NCBI RefSeq assembly: GCF_009601505.1
Contig: NZ_WITC01000097.1
Span: 1-49,896, forward strand
Direction: 5' to 3'
Length of the DNA stretch: 49,896 bases
DNA from: Sinorhizobium terangae
Lineage (GTDB): Bacteria > Pseudomonadota > Alphaproteobacteria > Rhizobiales > Rhizobiaceae
Positions 16,437 through 24,817 of the stretch are shown here, in pieces (the stretch's first letter is position 1; every line of letters starts with the position of its first letter). Position numbers and translations under genes: made by a program. The notes under the pieces are model-generated. The model was not told the DNA's origin. It saw nothing but the letters and a program-made list of their open reading frames with translations, and searched no databases.

Positions 16437-18005
16437 TCAGAAAGATATCCGCAATCCTCCCGTAACCCCGTAATTGTCTACAAGTTCATTCGCTAGGATC
16501 GCCCGCCCATCGATGTAAGCCACTCCCCCATTAAATACTTCGGCTATGACGCCGGTTCGTAGCTCGAAGAAATCACGGTCCGGTGGATTTGTCTTAAAAG
16601 TAAACCTAAAAGGGTCAGGTCGACCGTCCTCGACAAAAGTCGCCCTGATTGTGCGCTGATCATTCGCGAACTCATGGATGTAGTCCAACTGTGCGAACGG
16701 AACGACTGTCATAGTATTAAACGTGAACGGCCTCGACACCGCTACGCCGATGCGCGTCTGTACGGACGAGATGTCTTGGTCCTCATAGTTTAGGCTAGCA
16801 CCCGTGATTGGATAACCCAAGGTGCCTGGCTCCTCTGTTTCAGAATAGCTATCGACCTTCTTCCATTTGGCGCTAAAGGAAAGCCGGGGTCCGACAATTA
16901 TACTGTTGTAATCCCAATCGTATCCGGCGTTGATGTCTGCGGATAATCCCAAAATATCCGGATTGCCGCGAATTATACCGGCTGTTTGATCAATCGGAAA
17001 TGGAACAAAAACGTCTTCTGCTATCGTCTCAAAATCCAAGTCGAACTTACAGAGGCTGTTCCGATACTTTAAGCGCGTCTTGCTTACACCTAGCTCGGTG
17101 TTGATGAAGCCATCTTGCAGAAACATGGTTTGATAGAATACAGATCCCCCGAACTCGTTGGTATCTATTGTGCCTTCGTGGGGAACGCCGCAGATATTCT
17201 CAAAGTTACCACTAAATACTTGCCCACCGATTGCATTACCTGTGCCCAAGATAGTAATCGTCTCGGGTCGCGGGGATGTGCCATTCCCATCCGAATACAG
17301 CCCCTTGAATCCCGCCACACTGTCAACCGAGACGTTCCAAAAGGCTCCGGCTTCCGCGGTAAAAATATCGATTTTCTTTCCTGGTTCAAATTTAGAGTTG
17401 GATTGGCGATAGTTTTGATACTCAATCTGTCCAAAGATGCTAAAACCGTCGAATGGTACAAATCCACTTGCGCTAAGTGCATCATCACTATCGCTGATAA
17501 GACTAAAAGCTGAGTCTCCCGATGACGTGATGCTTCCTTGGTAAAAGTAGTTGGAAATAACGGTGTTCCTACTGTCGCTGTCGTTGCATTCTGGATCTTC
17601 TGCCGGATCACATGGTTCGGATCGGCGGCGCGTGGTGTCGAATTGCGATACGGTTCTGGTTGACTGCAATGACGACAGGCTTCCCCCGACGACGGAGCCG
17701 CCAGATAGATTGGTGTTATCTGTGTTCGGATGGCAGTGACGCGAAAGATTCGGGCCGATTAAACCCGTGCTCGGAGGAAGACCGCTTACGTTACCCGGTA
17801 ATATTGTGAGGGCGGGATTGGGGCCATTCGGAGTACTTGTCACAAACCCACAAAATCTGTCGCCCGCTCCAAGGAGAAAATTTAGCGCTTCGCTGTACGT
17901 CTCGAAGTTGTGTCTAACTTGAGTGGGAGCAATTTGAGCATACGCCCCGCCGGTATACAGCAGACAGCAGCAAGTTGCTGCAATGACCAGTTTTATTCGC
18001 ATCAC
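16437..18005 (-). CDS. Secreted outer-membrane autotransporter-type beta-barrel protein
   Basis: 522 residues. A signal peptide (KLVIAATCCCLLYTGGAYAQ) is followed by about 180 residues rich in Ser/Thr/Gly/Asn, then about 300 residues of alternating strands such as GFSIFGQIEYQNYRQ, SIIVGPRLSFSAKWK and TVVPFAQLDYIHEF. It ends in GGLRISF, with the terminal Phe expected of BAM-inserted barrels. It is a predicted outer-membrane barrel with a short exposed passenger. Base use is AT-richer than the flanks. A phage-receptor or surface role is possible but unproved; its position beside a TIR-TPR gene is unusual. Confidence 0.75.
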   Translation of the reverse strand: MMRIKLVIAATCCCLLYTGGAYAQIAPTQVRHNFETYSEALNFLLGAGDRFCGFVTSTPNGPNPALTILPGNVSGLPPSTGLIGPNLSRHCHPNTDNTNLSGGSVVGGSLSSLQSTRTVSQFDTTRRRSEPCDPAEDPECNDSDSRNTVISNYFYQGSITSSGDSAFSLISDSDDALSASGFVPFDGFSIFGQIEYQNYRQSNSKFEPGKKIDIFTAEAGAFWNVSVDSVAGFKGLYSDGNGTSPRPETITILGTGNAIGGQVFSGNFENICGVPHEGTIDTNEFGGSVFYQTMFLQDGFINTELGVSKTRLKYRNSLCKFDLDFETIAEDVFVPFPIDQTAGIIRGNPDILGLSADINAGYDWDYNSIIVGPRLSFSAKWKKVDSYSETEEPGTLGYPITGASLNYEDQDISSVQTRIGVAVSRPFTFNTMTVVPFAQLDYIHEFANDQRTIRATFVEDGRPDPFRFTFKTNPPDRDFFELRTGVIAEVFNGGVAYIDGRAILANELVDNYGVTGGLRISF

Positions 18006-18564
18006 GTCCCCCTCGACGCGTTGACGTTCCCGTAATCTGGTTCGCGGGAAGAAAAGAGTGCTCCGATGGTGCGGCTCACGCTCTCAATGGCCCGATGATC
18101 ACATCTTTTTGAAGGAAGACAATAGTTATCCCACCGCTCCTCTAGATTGCAGCCGAAGGATGCAGAAAAACAACAGTCGCTAATCTGATGGGAGCGTGCC
18201 GCGAGTCCGCCACTCCAATCCGATAGCTGCGCTGGTTGCCGACGGAACCTCTTGCAGCGTAGGTAGTGCCGAAGCTCAAGCTATAGCTGAAATCCATGCG
18301 CAAAAGGTGCAAGATGGACTTGGTGGACGGAATAGACGACCTTTTGGCAGTGAGGAAGCGGGTCCCTGCGAAGAAGGTACTTGGCTCAAATTGCGATAGC
18401 TTCATTTCAGGTGTGGCGTACGGACGGACCCGCGAAGCGCACAGCGTCCGCGCTCGAGAGACTCGATTGCTAGAGCGGCGCACGTAGAAACTCGTTATCA
18501 CTCGTGCACAGTGCGGCGTTTGAGGTATTCTGTCGCAGATGGAGATCCCTTAATCGGAGCGGCG
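18006..18564. other. Divergent intergenic region
   Basis: About 560 nt between the barrel gene and the SLOG-like gene, which are divergently transcribed. A minus-strand frame of 119 residues (18142-18501) with a Tyr/Ser-rich middle (FSYSLSFGTTYAARGSVGN) could be a barrel remnant, but it lacks a signal peptide, a start site and barrel periodicity, so it is not called. Promoters for both flanking genes must lie here. Confidence 0.35.
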
Positions 18565-19125
18565 ATGGCGGTTTCTATTCTTTTCACCGGCCACATGATC
18601 GATAAGCCAGGCCGCCCGAACGCGCGTTTTCCATCTGAGCTGGAGGCGGCGGCTGCAGCACGCATTGCTACAGCAATTGTACCGTATGCAACCATAGACA
18701 AGGCAGCCTCTGTTATTGGGTTTGCAAGCTGCGCCCGGGGTGGGGACATACTGTTTCACGAACAATGCAGGGCCGTTAGAATCCCGACGTCCATCGTGCT
18801 ACCGTACTCTCCAGAGCTTTTTGTCCAGACGTCGGTGAAAGGGATTCCCGGGAGCGATTGGGAGCAACGCTTCTGGCATCTGTGGACCACGACATCCGAG
18901 GCGCAGCGTGAAACCATGAACCTGCCTCGGTCTGACGAAGCATACAGCATCTGTAACGTCCACCTCCTTGAGCGCGCTCAGGAGCATGGCGCAGTTCATT
19001 TGATCGCTTTATGGGACGGCCAACGCGGCGATGGGCCCGGCGGGACGGCCGATCTCGTGGACCGCGTAGGTCTTTCGGATAAGCCGGACATATTCACGCC
19101 GGCGGGTCTAGCGGCGGACCAGTAG
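18565..19125 (+). CDS. SLOG-like (TRAFs/cyclase-associated) nucleotide-sensor domain protein
   Basis: 186 residues. ATG 18565 is chosen over an upstream in-frame start because GGAG lies 6 nt before it and the conserved strand follows at once. The sequence VSILFTGHMIDKPGRPNARF, GFASCARGGDILFHEQCR, IVLPYSPELF, SVKG...W..RFW and LIALWDGQRGDGPGGTAD matches a Rossmann-like domain often attached to adenylate-cyclase-like and TPR signalling proteins, related to SLOG/LOG nucleotide-binding domains. GGxD and GPGGTAD are the likely ligand loops. It lies upstream of and codirectional with the lysozyme-hydrolase-protease unit and is probably its sensor or regulator (inference). Confidence 0.65.
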   Translation: MAVSILFTGHMIDKPGRPNARFPSELEAAAAARIATAIVPYATIDKAASVIGFASCARGGDILFHEQCRAVRIPTSIVLPYSPELFVQTSVKGIPGSDWEQRFWHLWTTTSEAQRETMNLPRSDEAYSICNVHLLERAQEHGAVHLIALWDGQRGDGPGGTADLVDRVGLSDKPDIFTPAGLAADQ

Positions 19126-19616
19126 CACCTGCGACACGGAGACAGGGGTGTGTCCTGATCCGGACTTCGGTCGCTACGAACCTCGTAGTGATCCCTGGGG
19201 CATTGGCAGAAAATCTCCCGCCCAGAAATTGATGTTCGCCCAATCCGCCGCCCGCCCATCATTGGCGAGCTTAGATATACTGTGTTACGGTTAGATTATT
19301 TGACTTGTGAATTTCAGGAAGTCAGTGACGTCACAGCAAGTAAGCGCAGCCAAGAGCAACGCTTTGCCTGGGGGATGGCGATGTCATCGGAAACGCTGGC
19401 CCAGAAGCTGAAGGCGGCTGGAGCCAAGCCGGCGCTGGAGCAAAGGCGCTAGCCGGGCGGTACTGCGCAGCTGAGACGCCTTTGTGAACTCTGAGCGACT
19501 AGAGCGCGTGGCAGTGCGGCAGGGACCGAGGTTGGTGAGATCAATAGCGGAGCTACCGGGGCGGCTGCCAATTCTTCGTCGGCGCGTTCCGGCTTTGGAC
19601 TTCGAGGAGGGTGTGC
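19126..19616. promoter_or_regulatory. 490-nt gap with a GTGACGTCAC palindrome and a possible micro-ORF
   Basis: A perfect 10-bp palindrome lies at 19325-19334, downstream of a TTGACT near 19299, which may be the promoter/operator region of the three-gene unit at 19617. A frame ending at 19452 (ATG 19375; MAMSSETLAQKLKAAGAKPA, then five more residues) could encode a 25-residue peptide or be chance. No ribosome-binding site decides it. Confidence 0.35.
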
Positions 19617-20237
19617 ATGGCGAGGGAAAGTCTGCCAGATTCGATGCGCTTTATTATGAAGTGGGAGGGCGGCTTCGTTGACGATCCCGATGACCGCGGC
19701 GGTCGCACGAATAAAGGGATCACGCAGGAGGTCTATAATTCTTGGCGGAGCCGCATTGGTCAGCCTTCGCGCGACGTCAAGCAGATCGACGATGAGGAGG
19801 TCCAGGCCATCTACGATGGCAACTACTGGACTCCCGCGGGATGTGATCTGCTGAGGCGTAGGCTCGACTTGGCGCAGTTCGACACAGCGGTGAACATGGG
19901 AACCGGCCGCGCGATTCGGATTCTTCAAGCGGCTGTTGGCACGCGGATTGATGGGCAGTTCGGACCCACGACGAAGCGCGCCTGCGATGCCTGTGATCTC
20001 GGTACGACGCTGATTCATTACACTCAAATACGGGAAGGTCTATACCGGAGATTTGCTCAGGCGCCAGGGCAATCTAAGTTCCTAAGGGGTTGGATGAACC
20101 GGTTGAACGATCTTCGCCGCGAGATCGGGTTACCAGGTTTCGAACGGATTCGGCAGGAATCAGACTTCGGGGATATGCCCTACATCGCTCGCATTCCCGA
20201 TTTGCCGGAAGGCGCGCCATTGGAACGCTGGGATTAG
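19617..20237 (+). CDS. GH108-type lysozyme-like peptidoglycan hydrolase
   Basis: 206 residues from ATG 19617, with GAGGAGG about 6 nt upstream. The N-terminal signature MKWEGGFVDDPDDRGGRTNK followed by GIT is that of glycosyl hydrolase family 108, with the catalytic Glu in KWEGGF. A peptidoglycan-binding-3-like segment follows (VGTRIDGQFGPTTKRACD ... YRRFAQAPGQSKFLRGWMNR). There is no signal peptide, so it would act in the cytoplasm, be exported by another route, or need lysis help. Such enzymes are common in prophages and secretion-linked genes. Here it leads a tight operon with a hydrolase and a protease, not with phage genes. Confidence 0.8.
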   Translation: MARESLPDSMRFIMKWEGGFVDDPDDRGGRTNKGITQEVYNSWRSRIGQPSRDVKQIDDEEVQAIYDGNYWTPAGCDLLRRRLDLAQFDTAVNMGTGRAIRILQAAVGTRIDGQFGPTTKRACDACDLGTTLIHYTQIREGLYRRFAQAPGQSKFLRGWMNRLNDLRREIGLPGFERIRQESDFGDMPYIARIPDLPEGAPLERWD

Positions 20238-20268
20238 CGAAGGGGACCCAAGGGAGGAGAGGGGACGC

Positions 20269-21207
20269 ATGGCACATGTCACAATGATCCATGGCATCGG
20301 TCAGAAGCCCGAGGAGGCCGCGCTCCTGGCGGTCTGGCGACGCGCGTTGGCGGGTGGTCCACAAGAGACTCGGATCGATTTAGGCGCGAAGGGCGTAAGC
20401 AGCTCCATGGTCTACTGGGCCGATGTGCTCTATCCGGCACCCGATCCGAATGTCGCGGCTCATGAAAGTACAGATGAGCTGGAGACGTTGAAGAGCGACG
20501 TCGGCCACATTGGGCACGCGATAACAGTGAATGGGGCGGCAGACCCCGAGTGGCTCGCGAGACTGGCAGGACGGCTCCTTCTTGAGGATCCGGCATTGGA
20601 CGAGCCGGAATATTCGGTTGGTTCCGCATCACGTGTGGAGGAGCGCTTTCCTCTCCCTTGGGCGCTCAAGCAACGCTTCCTTGCTGCTTTTCTGCGCGAC
20701 GTGCACCACTACCTTTTCAACGTCTCCTGGACGCCCCGAGCGGGTGAGACCTACCAGGTTCAACACGAGATTCGGCGGCGATTCGTTGAGAAGATCGCGG
20801 CTGGCGCCGAAAGGGGGCGACCTCACGTGGTCGTCAGCCATAGCATGGGTACGGTGATCGCTTATGACTGCCTAATGCGGGTACCGGCGTGCCCTACCAT
20901 CGACGCGCTGGTGACACTCGGCAGTCCGCTCGGCATCGACGAGGTACAGGACAAGCTCACGCCAGAATGGACGCGGTCGGATGGGTTCCCCGCCCAAAAA
21001 ATTGAAGGCGACTGGGTAAACATCTTTGATCGCCTCGATGTCGTGGCGGCGCTCGATCCGGAGCTGGCTAACGATTTCCGTCGCGGGGGACTTGATGTGA
21101 TCAGGGACATCCATGAGCCTAATAACGGTCTGTGGCGTCACAACCTGAGAAAGTATTTCGAGGGGCAACTGTTCAGGACAGAGCTCCGGAGACTGCTGAA
21201 ACTGTAG
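20269..21207 (+). CDS. Alpha/beta-hydrolase (serine esterase/lipase-like)
   Basis: 312 residues. HVTMIHGIGQKP at the N-terminus is the oxyanion strand-turn; VVVSHSMGTVIAYD carries the nucleophile elbow with Ser192; Asp in NIFDRLDVVAALDPE and a C-terminal His (LWRHNLRKYF) can complete the triad. No signal or membrane segment is seen. It follows the GH108 gene after 31 nt and precedes the TPR-protease gene by 9 nt, so the three are one operon. Members of this broad fold act as lipases or other esterases; a membrane-lipid-damaging effector is one possibility, but the substrate is unknown. Confidence 0.75.
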   Translation: MAHVTMIHGIGQKPEEAALLAVWRRALAGGPQETRIDLGAKGVSSSMVYWADVLYPAPDPNVAAHESTDELETLKSDVGHIGHAITVNGAADPEWLARLAGRLLLEDPALDEPEYSVGSASRVEERFPLPWALKQRFLAAFLRDVHHYLFNVSWTPRAGETYQVQHEIRRRFVEKIAAGAERGRPHVVVSHSMGTVIAYDCLMRVPACPTIDALVTLGSPLGIDEVQDKLTPEWTRSDGFPAQKIEGDWVNIFDRLDVVAALDPELANDFRRGGLDVIRDIHEPNNGLWRHNLRKYFEGQLFRTELRRLLKL

Positions 21208-21216
21208 GGAACGTCG

Positions 21217-22872
21217 ATGAACTGCTCGGCAGAGGCGATGAAGGTTCTCGTGGCGGCCGCGAGCCTTGAGGAAAATCAGGTTGAGACAGCATGCAGCGAC
21301 TGGGTCGAGTGCCTGAGGGACGGGGGCGAGGTTCCGAATCCAGAGATCGCTCGACAGGTACTGGACGGACTGCGAAGGCACCGGCACATGGGCGCGCTAA
21401 AGCGGCTGGCCGACAATCTATTGCGCCTCGGATCTCGAGAGGACGTTGTCTATCGTCACTACAGCCAGGCCCTGATCGAGAGCGGCGAACTCATTGCAGC
21501 AATCGCGATGCTTCAAGGTTTGGTCAGGAGAGCCACCCCTGGGGCGAGCGAGTGGAATGAAGCTCAGGGGCTGCTCGGTCGCGCCTACAAACAGATTTAC
21601 ATTGACGCCTGCGGCTCCAAGTTGGGAATGGCAGAGGATGCGTTGGAAGCTGCAATTGCTGCCTATCGTCAGGTATTTGACCGTGACCCAACGCAGATCT
21701 GGCACGGGGTGAATCTGGTCGCCTTGTTGGCGCGGGCTGAACGCGACGGTGTTAAGATTTCAGACTTTCCGCGAAAAGACACCCTTATTGAGGGATTGCG
21801 TCGTGAAGTCGAGCAGCTCTGGTCGGCAGGCACACTTGAGGCGTGGGACTATGCGTCCGCCGCTGAACTGTCGCTGGCGCGTGGTGATCTGGCCGGAGTG
21901 CAGCGCTGGCTAAAGGAGTACCTTAGTGCGGCCGATGTCGACGCTTTCAAGATCGCCGGGACCCTGCGCCAGTTCACCGAAGTGTGGAGACTTCGCGCGG
22001 ATGAGGGCGAAGCGGGGGCTGTGATAGCTGTTCTCAGAGCGGCATTGCTCCGAACCAGGTCCGGCACACTCAGCCTCACGCCACAGCAGGTCCAACGCAC
22101 TGCCGAAGCGGACATGGTGTCCTTCGAAAAGATTCTCGGAAATACGGGAGTTCAGACGTACTGGTGGATGCGAGCGGCGATGAACCGGGCACGTTCGGTT
22201 GCGCTGATCCGTCAGCCTGATGGGCGAGGCGTCGGGACCGGATTTCTGGTCCGCGGTCGCGACCTCCACGAACCGCTCGGCGACGAACTCTTCCTGCTCA
22301 CCAATGCTCATGTGGTAAGCGATTCCCCAGAACAGAGGGGAGCGCTTCGAAGCGACAAGGCATCCGTAGCCTTCGAGGCAACGGCCGACTCGGACCGGAC
22401 CCCGCGGCGACATCTGGTGCGTGAGATTGCATGGAACTCGCCACCTGAACTCCTGGACGCCAGTCTGCTGCGCTTTGTGGAACCGCCAGTCGGGATAGAG
22501 CCGTGTCCCGTGTCGGATTCGCTTCCGGTGACAGATGAGGATCAGCGGGTTTACGTGATCGGCCATCCACTTGGGGGCGACCTCAGCTTCTCGCTTCAGG
22601 ATAATCGACTGCTGGACCACGAAGGTCCGACCAGCGGCAAGCCGACAATCGCCGGGCGGGTTCTCTTGCATTACCGAGCTCCTACCGAACCGGGAAGTTC
22701 CGGCAGTCCGGTATTCTCAGCTGATTGGGACGTGATCGGTCTCCACCACGCGGGAGCGGACTTCATGCCAAAGTTGAACGGGAAGCAGGGAACCTACGCA
22801 GCCAACGAAGGAATATGGATTCGTTCGATCAAAGAGGCGATTGCGCGCAGCTTCATTGGTGGAAGTCACTGA
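21217..22872 (+). CDS. TRAFs-binding/TPR-S domain fused to a trypsin-like serine protease
   Basis: 551 residues. Residues about 30-290 are helical repeats whose centre (GLLGRAYKQIYID ... AIAAYRQVFDRDPTQIWHGV, NLVALLARAERDG) matches the TRAFs-binding (DUF4071/TPR-S) domain. Residues about 320-545 form a trypsin-like protease: LLTNAHVV with His365, ELLDASLL with Asp414 and EPGSSGSPVF with nucleophile Ser495. There is no signal peptide, so it is probably cytosolic. TPR-S and trypsin-like modules recur in predicted bacterial conflict systems, where a sensing event is thought to switch on proteolysis. The SLOG-like protein and the two hydrolases are its likely partners or targets. Confidence 0.85.
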   Translation: MNCSAEAMKVLVAAASLEENQVETACSDWVECLRDGGEVPNPEIARQVLDGLRRHRHMGALKRLADNLLRLGSREDVVYRHYSQALIESGELIAAIAMLQGLVRRATPGASEWNEAQGLLGRAYKQIYIDACGSKLGMAEDALEAAIAAYRQVFDRDPTQIWHGVNLVALLARAERDGVKISDFPRKDTLIEGLRREVEQLWSAGTLEAWDYASAAELSLARGDLAGVQRWLKEYLSAADVDAFKIAGTLRQFTEVWRLRADEGEAGAVIAVLRAALLRTRSGTLSLTPQQVQRTAEADMVSFEKILGNTGVQTYWWMRAAMNRARSVALIRQPDGRGVGTGFLVRGRDLHEPLGDELFLLTNAHVVSDSPEQRGALRSDKASVAFEATADSDRTPRRHLVREIAWNSPPELLDASLLRFVEPPVGIEPCPVSDSLPVTDEDQRVYVIGHPLGGDLSFSLQDNRLLDHEGPTSGKPTIAGRVLLHYRAPTEPGSSGSPVFSADWDVIGLHHAGADFMPKLNGKQGTYAANEGIWIRSIKEAIARSFIGGSH

Positions 22873-23063
22873 GCCGACGGACGGAACGCTGATTGACTGT
22901 ATTAGGTCGGCGATAGCCCCGAATGCGAGCGCTAATCGATAATCACGGACGTTGTTGCGTCACGAAATAGACGTCGGTGACGAGACGTTCTCGTTTTGTG
23001 CCAAAAGGATCGCATAATGTATCAACGGGAACCGCGTTGCTCCACGCCGGCATCATGAGCGAC
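22873..23063. repeat. Gap with scar A of a repeated IS-end-like sequence
   Basis: No gene is seen. Positions 22986-23032 resemble 25647-25693 (20 of the last 23 bases identical, TCGCATAATRTATC core) and, more loosely, the region upstream of the IS110 transposase near 48717-48740. These look like remnants of the same mobile-element boundary. Confidence 0.4.
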
Positions 23064-23215
23064 TAGGTTCTGTTGACAAAGTACGGGAGCCAGATTTTTG
23101 CTGCAGCTAAGGCGAGGAACGCTGCGTATGAGGTTCTCGTCTTGTCATAGCGCGTAGCGATCCGGCGAAACTGCTTGATCCTGTTGAACAGAGTAAGCGT
23201 GGCGTGATGACCGCG
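23064..23215 (-). pseudogene. IS5-family transposase C-terminal fragment
   Basis: Minus strand reads RIKQFRRIATRYDKTRTSYA then AFLALAAAKIWLPYFVN, the usual C-terminus of IS5/IS427-group transposases. Its end lies against TAGGTTCTGTTGAC, probably the element's terminal inverted repeat. The rest of the element is missing. Confidence 0.7.
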
Positions 23216-23268
23216 GGGATGCGTTCGGTCTGGGGCCGGATAGTGTCCACTATGGATTTAAGTGGGCA

Positions 23269-23440
23269 CTATGATTGGGCGGACCAGTTCCAAGGAAGGA
23301 GTTCGTCGATCCTGTTTACGGGATGATCGGCGATGCGATTGATGATGTCGGCGAGGTAGGCGTGCGGGTTGATGCCGCCCATTTTGCAGGTCTCGACGAT
23401 GGTGTAGATGACGGCGGCACGCTCACCGCCGGCGTCTGAG
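23269..23440 (-). pseudogene. IS66 TnpC C-terminal fragment
   Basis: Minus strand reads SDAGGERAAVIYTIVETCKM, HAYLADIINRIADHPVNRID and ELLPWNW, the conserved IS66 transposase tail. It ends at TAG (23269-23271). Its 5' side is cut where a second IS66 end (GTAAGCGGCAAG at 23442) begins in the opposite direction, so one IS66 has landed in another. Confidence 0.75.
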
Positions 23441-23525
23441 CGTAAGCGGCAAGCAGACCCCGTCTGGCGGAGGGGGTGAGCGGTCGGATATTGGTAGCGG
23501 ACACAATGAACTGCTGTGAGCTTCT

Positions 23526-23909
23526 ATGTCTGCGCCTAGTTCTGGAACTAGAACCTTCCATATGATCGAAGCTGTTGCCGACCGCCTTGAGGGTGCGCCG
23601 CGGCAGCTTCGCCGGCGCTGGTCGGATGAGTTCAAGGCACGGGCGGTGGCGGAGGCATTGGAGTCAGGCGCGAGCGTCTCGGCGATCGCGCATCGGCTCG
23701 GCATTCACCCGTCGCAGCTCTTTGGCTGGCGTCGTGCGGTCTTAGATGCTCGAAAGGTTTCCACGGAACCGGCGCGTCGCGAGGTAGTCGCGGCGTATGC
23801 TGGCGAAGCGGTGATCGAGGTTGTCATCGGCGAGGTGATCGTGCGTGCTCGCGCTGACGTCAGTGAGGCGCACTTGCAGCGGGTGATCCGGGCGGTGCGT
23901 TCGGCATGA
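23526..23909 (+). CDS. tnpA: IS66 accessory protein TnpA
   Basis: 127 residues with the helix-turn-helix of IS66 OrfA: RRRWSDEFKARAVAEALESG, VSAIAHRLGIHPSQLFGWRR. The element's left end is at 23442. The start at 23526 may be long; ATG 23562 is an alternative. Its stop overlaps the tnpB start as ATGA. Useless on its own because tnpB is truncated and tnpC is absent. Confidence 0.8.
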   Translation: MSAPSSGTRTFHMIEAVADRLEGAPRQLRRRWSDEFKARAVAEALESGASVSAIAHRLGIHPSQLFGWRRAVLDARKVSTEPARREVVAAYAGEAVIEVVIGEVIVRARADVSEAHLQRVIRAVRSA

Positions 23910-24109
23910 TCCCCTCCGGCGTGAAGGTGTTCCTCGCCAGTCATCCGGTCGATTTCCGCAAGGGCCCGGACAGCTTGCTGTCGCTGGTGCGTGACGCCGG
24001 CAGTGATCCGTTCAACGGTGCGCTTTACGTCTTCCGGGCCAAACGAGCGGATAGAGTGAAGATCGTCTGGTGGGACGGCTCCGGCGTCTGCCTTTATGCC
24101 AAGCGCTAA
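23906..24109 (+). pseudogene. tnpB: Truncated IS66 TnpB
   Basis: 67 residues, where the family normally has about 115. The N-terminal part is typical (GVKVFLASHPVDFRKGPDSL, LYVFRAKRADRVKIVWWDGS). The frame ends right after GVCLYAKR, where full-length proteins continue, so the element was cut at about 24108 and non-IS sequence follows. Confidence 0.8.
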
Positions 24110-24212
24110 AGCCATCTTTTTACGAATCCATCACACGCGGCCTCACACCCTTTTGACGGGGACGGAGGATCGTTGCGGACGACGCCGCACGTCGAGGTTG
24201 GAGGGTAGTGCA

Positions 24213-24446
24213 ATGAGTTTCATCCGTAAAGGCGAAGAGGAGATGCGCAAGGGAGCCGAGAGGCCCTGGTGGTGGACGCGCCTGCATGATCTATGGATTG
24301 CTGCCCTCAATCCGGTTGTCCTATGGCACCGACAGAGCGAGCATCTTCTGCGGGATATCGGCAAGACCGCTGCCGATGCCGAGTGGGAGGCGTATCGGAG
24401 AAGCTTTGGCTTGTTTCGCCGATTTCGTTTTCCGGATCGCGAATAG
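24213..24446 (+). CDS. DUF1127-like small protein
   Basis: 77 residues from ATG 24213, with GGAGGG about 9 nt upstream. The C-terminal half LLRDIGKTAADAEWEAYRRS resembles the DUF1127 motif (DIGxxxxDxE), found in small alphaproteobacterial proteins some of which bind RNA or affect phosphate and carbon metabolism. The N-terminal half has WWWTRLHDLWIAALNP. It looks intact but is surrounded by broken genes. Confidence 0.5.
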   Translation: MSFIRKGEEEMRKGAERPWWWTRLHDLWIAALNPVVLWHRQSEHLLRDIGKTAADAEWEAYRRSFGLFRRFRFPDRE

Positions 24447-24502
24447 GCGTGTTTTTGGCAAGCGGCCCTGACCGGGCGTTCGTCCGACGTGTGAACGGCA
24501 CC

Positions 24503-24781
24503 CCTGTGCCCGGTCACCGCGGCGCTCCGCGGGCGGCGGTGCGTGTGCGTATAAACGCCCAGTTGATCGATGCGATTGGAGGGGACCACCTTTGGGCCGA
24601 ACGGTTCGACCGTGGCTTGGAGGACATCTTCGCCGTTCAGGATGAGGTGACGGGCAAGATAGTCGAAGCGTTGGTCGGCAGATTGACGGCCGCGCCGGTG
24701 CGCAACAGACTCACGAACCTGACTTCTGCCGATCTGCGAACCAGCTTCCGCATTCACAGCATGTCGCTGCACGAGATATGA
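24503..24781 (+). pseudogene. Fragment of an adenylate-cyclase-associated TPR protein
   Basis: The frame reads VRVRINAQLIDAIGGDHLWA then ERFDRGLEDIFAVQDEVTGK, the linker always found between the cyclase/HTH domain and the TPR part of rhizobial adenylate cyclase-like proteins. Both flanking domains are absent, so this is a relic. Confidence 0.65.
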
Positions 24782-24817
24782 TAGGCGAAGTCATTTTGAC
24801 CGATTTCAGGTTAGGCC

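Noticed and set aside
18142..18501. 119-residue minus-strand frame
   Set aside because: No signal peptide, domain or start signal; could be a barrel remnant but support is too weak.
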